A DNA stretch of 64,000 nucleotides, taken from contig JAQBOG010000035.1 of the NCBI GenBank assembly GCA_028288165.1, positions 1 to 64,000 of the forward strand, written 5' to 3'. Position 1 is the stretch's first letter. Each line of letters begins with the position of its first letter. The stretch is from Sphingobacteriales bacterium (GTDB lineage: Bacteria > Bacteroidota > Bacteroidia > Sphingobacteriales > Sphingobacteriaceae). The notes beneath the pieces were generated by a model, which saw only the letters and a program-made list of their open reading frames with translations, did no database searches and was not told where the DNA came from. A program made the position numbers and the translations under genes. Of the stretch, positions 60,267 to 64,000 are shown piece by piece.

Positions 60267-61653
60267 TAAAGATGATTTGCACCAATGGTTTGGTTTTGCC
60301 GGACTTGAACCGGCCGAACTTAATAAACGGATGTCTCTGATGCAATTGGGCGCATTTACCGCCTCTGCCGGCACCATATATTGCTTGTTGTATATTTTTC
60401 TGGGTTTTCCGAATGTGGCGTATACCTGCCTCATATACATTGTTATATACTTTATAAACCTGCTGATTTTTCTGATCACCAAGAATTATAGTTATTATAG
60501 ATCCACACAGCCGTTTTTAATATTACTCGCTGTATTTATTAATCATATTGCCATCGGAGGCTATATTGATAGCAGCGCCGTCATTCTAGCCAGTTTCCTG
60601 GCTCCAGTAATTGCCTTAACTTTTGCAAGTCAGAAATCAGCGCAGATTTACTACTACTTGTTTTTGGGATCGGTTTTATTTGCCGGTTTTTGGGATTTAT
60701 ATTATGGTTCATCCGTTCCAAAGCTTCCGAAAACGGTTTACACCATTTTTTTTACCAGTAATATCATTTCAGTTGGTTCTATTATTTACTTTTTGATCAA
60801 TGAGTTTTTAAAGAAAAATCTGAAATTACAGGAAGATCTTCAGGAGTCGCTCACTCATCTTAGGCAAACACAATCGCAACTCATCCAATCCGAAAAAATG
60901 GCTTCGCTTGGGGAATTAACCGCCGGCATTGCCCATGAAATACAAAATCCGCTAAACTTTGTAAACAATTTTTCGGAAGTAAGTACAGAACTCCTGAAAG
61001 AACTGCAAGAGGAACAAGAAAAAGAAATACGGGATTTTGAAAATGAAAAGGAGTTGCTGATAGATATTGAAAAGAATTTGCATAAAATAATTCATCACGG
61101 TAAACGGGCCGATGCAATTGTAAAAGGGATGCTTCAGCATTCCGGAAGCAGCAACGGCCGAATTGAACCAACAGACATTAATGCCTTGGCCGATGAATAT
61201 TTACGCTTAAGTTATCACGGATTGCGGGCGAAGGATAAATTATTTAATGCTAAACTCGAAACCGGATTTGATTCTTCAATCGGTAAAATTAAGGTGATGC
61301 CACAAGATTTAGGACGTGTAATTTTAAATCTACTAACCAATGCTTTCTATTCGGTAACGGAGAAAAAGAAGCTCAGCAAAGGCAACTATGAACCTACTGT
61401 TTTTATTGGAACCCGGAAATTGGATAAATGGGTAGAAATAAAAGTACGAGATAACGGATTAGGAATTCCGAAAAAGATAATGGATAAAATTTATCAACCT
61501 TTTTTCACCACAAAACCCACCGGAGAAGGTACTGGCCTAGGTTTATCCATGAGTTTTGATATTGTAACTAAAGGTCACGGAGGACAAATAAAGGTAGAAA
61601 CTCAGGAAGGCAAATTTGCTGAGTTTGTGATATTACTGCCAATAATTACTTAA
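60253..61653 (+). CDS. Membrane sensor histidine kinase
   Basis: At 466 residues it has six predicted membrane helices (about 34-52, 55-75, 86-104, 108-124, 132-150 and 163-184). A coiled linker (185-215) leads to a kinase core with SLGELTAGIAHEIQNPLNF (His228), VILNLLTNAFYSV (N box), VRDNGLGIP (G1) and GEGTGLGLSMSFDIV (G2). There is no PAS, GAF or HAMP domain, so sensing must be by the membrane part or the 7-helix neighbour. Its 5' end overlaps the 7-helix gene by 14 bp. The receiver at 61804 is its likely partner. Confidence 0.92.
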   Translation: MRLFNKDDLHQWFGFAGLEPAELNKRMSLMQLGAFTASAGTIYCLLYIFLGFPNVAYTCLIYIVIYFINLLIFLITKNYSYYRSTQPFLILLAVFINHIAIGGYIDSSAVILASFLAPVIALTFASQKSAQIYYYLFLGSVLFAGFWDLYYGSSVPKLPKTVYTIFFTSNIISVGSIIYFLINEFLKKNLKLQEDLQESLTHLRQTQSQLIQSEKMASLGELTAGIAHEIQNPLNFVNNFSEVSTELLKELQEEQEKEIRDFENEKELLIDIEKNLHKIIHHGKRADAIVKGMLQHSGSSNGRIEPTDINALADEYLRLSYHGLRAKDKLFNAKLETGFDSSIGKIKVMPQDLGRVILNLLTNAFYSVTEKKKLSKGNYEPTVFIGTRKLDKWVEIKVRDNGLGIPKKIMDKIYQPFFTTKPTGEGTGLGLSMSFDIVTKGHGGQIKVETQEGKFAEFVILLPIIT

Positions 61654-61803
61654 TGTTAAAAATATGGAACGAGCATTTTGTGAAACTTTTACGAGCTCAC
61701 AGAGCGCAACAGAAGTTAAAAAGCACCACAAAATCAAGTATATTTGGTTATAAACTAATCTCTACATCCTAATCGCTTCATGACTATTAAATAGAATATT
61801 ACA

Positions 61804-62178
61804 ATGAAAATTTTGGCTGTTGATGATGAACTGGATATGCAAGCTCTATTTGAGCAGCGGTTCAGAAAAGAAATAAGGGATCACCGGGTTGACTTTGCGT
61901 TTGCCAATTCCGGAGCCGACGCAATAGATTATCTCGACAAACACCTTCACGAAGATGTGCTGATTCTTTCTGACATTAATATGCCCGGAATGAGCGGCTT
62001 TGATCTCCTGCTGCAAATCAAAAATAAGTACAACAAACCAGCTCCCACCGTCATGATGGTAACCGCTTACAGTGACCCTGATAGTTATAACCGGGCCATG
62101 CAATTAGGTGCCGACGACTTTCTAACCAAACCCATTGATTTCACCTTGCTTAAAGCAAAGTTGCATTTGACTTCGTAA
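61804..62178 (+). CDS. Stand-alone receiver-domain response regulator
   Basis: The 124 residues are one REC domain: VDDE acidic pocket (D7, D8), phosphoacceptor D57 in LSDINMPGMSG, Thr in MMVTAYS and Lys in FLTKPID. No output domain follows, so it must act by protein contact, as CheY-like proteins do, or as a phosphate shuttle. It lies 150 bp after the kinase gene on the same strand. Confidence 0.92.
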   Translation: MKILAVDDELDMQALFEQRFRKEIRDHRVDFAFANSGADAIDYLDKHLHEDVLILSDINMPGMSGFDLLLQIKNKYNKPAPTVMMVTAYSDPDSYNRAMQLGADDFLTKPIDFTLLKAKLHLTS

Positions 62179-63116
62179 GGTTCAATTAATGGGTTTTTTT
62201 GAGGAAGTAGATTTTGTAGTTTCATTAAAGCTTATTGTTTTGAGAAATGTATCCCTCTGAATTCAAGGCAGTTTATTGTTTTTTGGAAAAGCAGATTGGG
62301 AAGCATTGATTAAAGGTAATCCTGCTCTTCACTGCAAGTCCGCCTGGGCACATTCCCACTACACTTCGGGCTTTTCGTTGCGATCAGGTTTATTGAGGGG
62401 AGGGTTGTGGGTTGGAAAAATGGGGTTGTATGGCGGCTAGTTTTTCTGGTAGTTACGGTTTATTGTGTTTGGGTTGATTTTGGGTGTATATTTAGAAAAG
62501 TATGTGGCGTTTATGGTGTATATATATAAGTTAGCGGTAATAACAAACGACATGGGCCTTAAAGGACTTATCGACAATCAAACAATAATCATCGACGACC
62601 ATAGAAGAGGAAGTCGAGAAGTAAAGAACTGGGATGACTCAACTATAGTGTGCGTATTGACAAAACTACAAACTATGCCATTAATGGAAAGAAACAACAC
62701 TTAAGAATAAGAATTCCTCTCAACTCAGAACGACCAATAAAAATAGAGAATGCTAAGAAAAACGAGTTGAGTAATATCCCTGGACAACTTCAAAAAGAAT
62801 TAAACAGGCTTTTGAGAACAAATCCAAGAGAGAGAATTTTATAAAAGATGTGATTAATATCCTAAAAGATTATGACACTGTATTAGAAAGTGAGAAACGG
62901 TACAGCAGATTTTACAGAATTTATCAAAATATTTTAATATAAGCTGGACAAAAGAAAAAATTGCCACCTACACCAATGATGTTTTGCAGGTTTATACACA
63001 AACGTATAAAGACGAAACGGGAAAGGTATTTTATATAACTGTTGATCGAGAAAAGATTAAAATAAGAGAAAGCATAGGCTATGCCCAGCATCAAGGAAAC
63101 ATCAAGCAAGACAAGT
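62179..63116 (+). pseudogene. Decayed coding region, unknown family
   Basis: Several short + strand frames look like pieces of one hydrophilic protein. They include MGLKGLIDNQTIIIDDH (about 62550), KKQHLRIRIPLNSERPIKIE (about 62692), FIKDVINILKDYDTVLES (about 62836) and WTKEKIATYTNDVLQVYTQT...VFYITVDREKIKIRES (62943-63116). Frames change between them. I do not recognise the parent family. A degraded match to part of family E (TTCGGGCTTTTCGTTGCGATC) lies near 62366-62388. Confidence 0.35.
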
Positions 63117-63536
63117 AATTTGCGGCTTATAAACCTCACAATTAAACCTAACTTTAAGATGCTTTATAGACTTTTTGCTCAAGTAACCCTAGACACATTT
63201 ACAAATACACAGAACGTTCCGTACAGACTGTTTTCATTATTTGAAAAGGGAATTCTTTTATTTCCGGCTAATATGATTTGGGGTAGGAATAATTTAAATG
63301 GGGATATATGTTTATCACGATTAACATCCAATGACACCTTTGAATACAGCAAAATTGGGACGTGGTCCGAACTTGAAGGCCAGATTACTGCTCAAATAAA
63401 TGGCAAGGGCATTTATCTTATATTAAATACCGATACCAGTTGTATTAATATTTACGAGACTAAGGCTGAAAATGGATTGGAAGAGTTACAATTAAAAGCA
63501 ATTAAGAACCTTCCTTTTAATCCTAACGACTTTTAG
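63081..63536 (+). CDS. Hypothetical protein
   Basis: This 151-residue frame begins at ATG 63081, inside the tail of the decayed region. An internal start at about 63159 (MLYRLFAQVTLDTF) may be the real one. The body (ALFEKGILLF, GTWSELEGQITAQINGKGIYLILN, INIYETKAENGLEELQLKAI) is soluble and mixed alpha/beta with no signal peptide. I do not recognise it, and the chaotic upstream context makes its status uncertain. Confidence 0.45.
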   Translation: MPSIKETSSKTSNLRLINLTIKPNFKMLYRLFAQVTLDTFTNTQNVPYRLFSLFEKGILLFPANMIWGRNNLNGDICLSRLTSNDTFEYSKIGTWSELEGQITAQINGKGIYLILNTDTSCINIYETKAENGLEELQLKAIKNLPFNPNDF

Positions 63537-63935
63537 ATGATAAAAATTACTGCTGCCCAAGCATATTTGCCACGCTGGTATGGGCTTGTAGCTCGTACCA
63601 TGTTCTGGAAGTGATATAGTAGCGTACAATCATAGTATAAACGTTGTTTTAAGATTGAATTTATCCTTATCCGATTAAACCACATAATAATCTACACTTA
63701 GACCCTGTCCCACAGTATGATAGCAACATCTTTATGGCTACTAAATATCTATCTCTGTGATTTGCTGCAAAAACACCAAACGATAAGGCAGAATTTTTTA
63801 GCTAAATAGTAATTCGCCATGAGAAATTTCTAACCATTATTTGTAAAAAAGAGAGTCAACTTATGATCCAGGTAATAATTATTACTGTTTGACGCTTATT
63901 TTTGATCAATATGTACTTCAATAAATCTACTACAT
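63537..63935. other. Intergenic region, no gene recognised
   Basis: No frame, repeat or hairpin that I can support is seen here. It contains the presumed promoter of the lipoprotein gene that starts at 63936, but no box pair of the Bacteroidota type has correct spacing. Confidence 0.3.
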
Positions 63936-64000
63936 ATGAAAAGCTATGTATTTTTATGCTTAGCAACATGGATTTGCTTGCAAGCATGCAAAAAGAGTGA
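63936..64000 (+). CDS. Start of a lipoprotein gene, cut by the window end
   Basis: ATG 63936 opens a frame that reads MKSYVFLCLATWICLQACKK before the window ends. This is a short lipoprotein signal with lipobox LQAC (Cys about residue 18) followed by lysines. The function cannot be told from this part. Confidence 0.6.
   Translation, partial: MKSYVFLCLATWICLQACKKS

Overview
The window looks like a chromosome segment of a soil or freshwater Bacteroidota, most likely a Sphingobacteriaceae member of the Pedobacter/Mucilaginibacter kind. The reasons are low GC, a TonB-dependent receptor with DUF4249 and DUF4397 lipoprotein partners, a SusD remnant, a LytTR/LytS pair, many lipoproteins, and one promoter candidate of the Bacteroidota TTG/TAnnTTTG type. 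No rRNA, tRNA, CRISPR array or intact transposase was seen.

Region 1 (1-4.5 kb) is the most unusual part. It is an array of single-gene cassettes separated by imperfect palindromes that look like integron attC sites (CGCTAAC-type left boxes, CGTTAGC-type right boxes, complementary inner arms). Cargo, all on the + strand: an ORF-less cassette, an ankyrin lipoprotein, an STM3941-like membrane protein, a VOC-fold protein and a methionine aminopeptidase. No integrase lies in the window, so it resembles a CALIN (cluster of attC sites lacking an integrase). The last site is cut by a MITE-like repeat.

Region 2 (4.5-21.5 kb) is a mosaic of stand-alone metabolic genes: alditol oxidase-like, MEDS protein, DJ-1/PfpI protein, Old Yellow Enzyme, Crp/Fnr regulator, esterase, GH9, ThuA, a broken fascin-domain gene, a DUF6644/DUF6152 pair, a broken nSTAND/WD40 gene and an LLM oxidoreductase. 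At least five repeat families are spread through it. One of them (family M, about 270 bp, inverted hairpin ends) repeatedly sits at gene edges and supplies start or stop codons.

Region 3 (21.9-28.4 kb) holds a LytS/LytTR two-component system divergent from a TonB receptor, DUF4249 and DUF4397 operon. Region 4 (28.9-40.4 kb) is a glycan-catabolism locus suited to N-glycans and other GlcNAc-containing glycans: glycosylasparaginase, a deacetylase-CBM20-esterase fusion, two GH20 hexosaminidases, a GH125 mannosidase, a dead CBM9 gene, a dead SusD gene and an ROK protein. Region 5 (40.7-45.4 kb, - strand) is an operon of MFS transporter, GH63-like glucosidase and SDR dehydrogenase.

Region 6 (45.9-51.2 kb, - strand) is a TolC/adaptor/RND efflux operon. 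It is followed by a PAP2 phosphatase, a PAS protein with a phosphoacceptor-type helix but no ATPase domain, an NTF2-like lipoprotein, glycerate kinase and a D-2-hydroxyacid dehydrogenase. Region 7 (57.8-62.2 kb, + strand) is an operon of a carotenoid-desaturase-like flavoprotein, a seven-helix protein with the Glu/Asp pattern of Pyr4-type membrane terpene cyclases, a six-helix histidine kinase and a stand-alone receiver. The last 2 kb hold decayed ORFs and the start of a new lipoprotein gene.

A second repeat family (E, five copies from 14.6 to 57.7 kb) has conserved flanks around a hairpin whose two arms change together between copies, which suggests selection for a structured RNA or single-stranded DNA.
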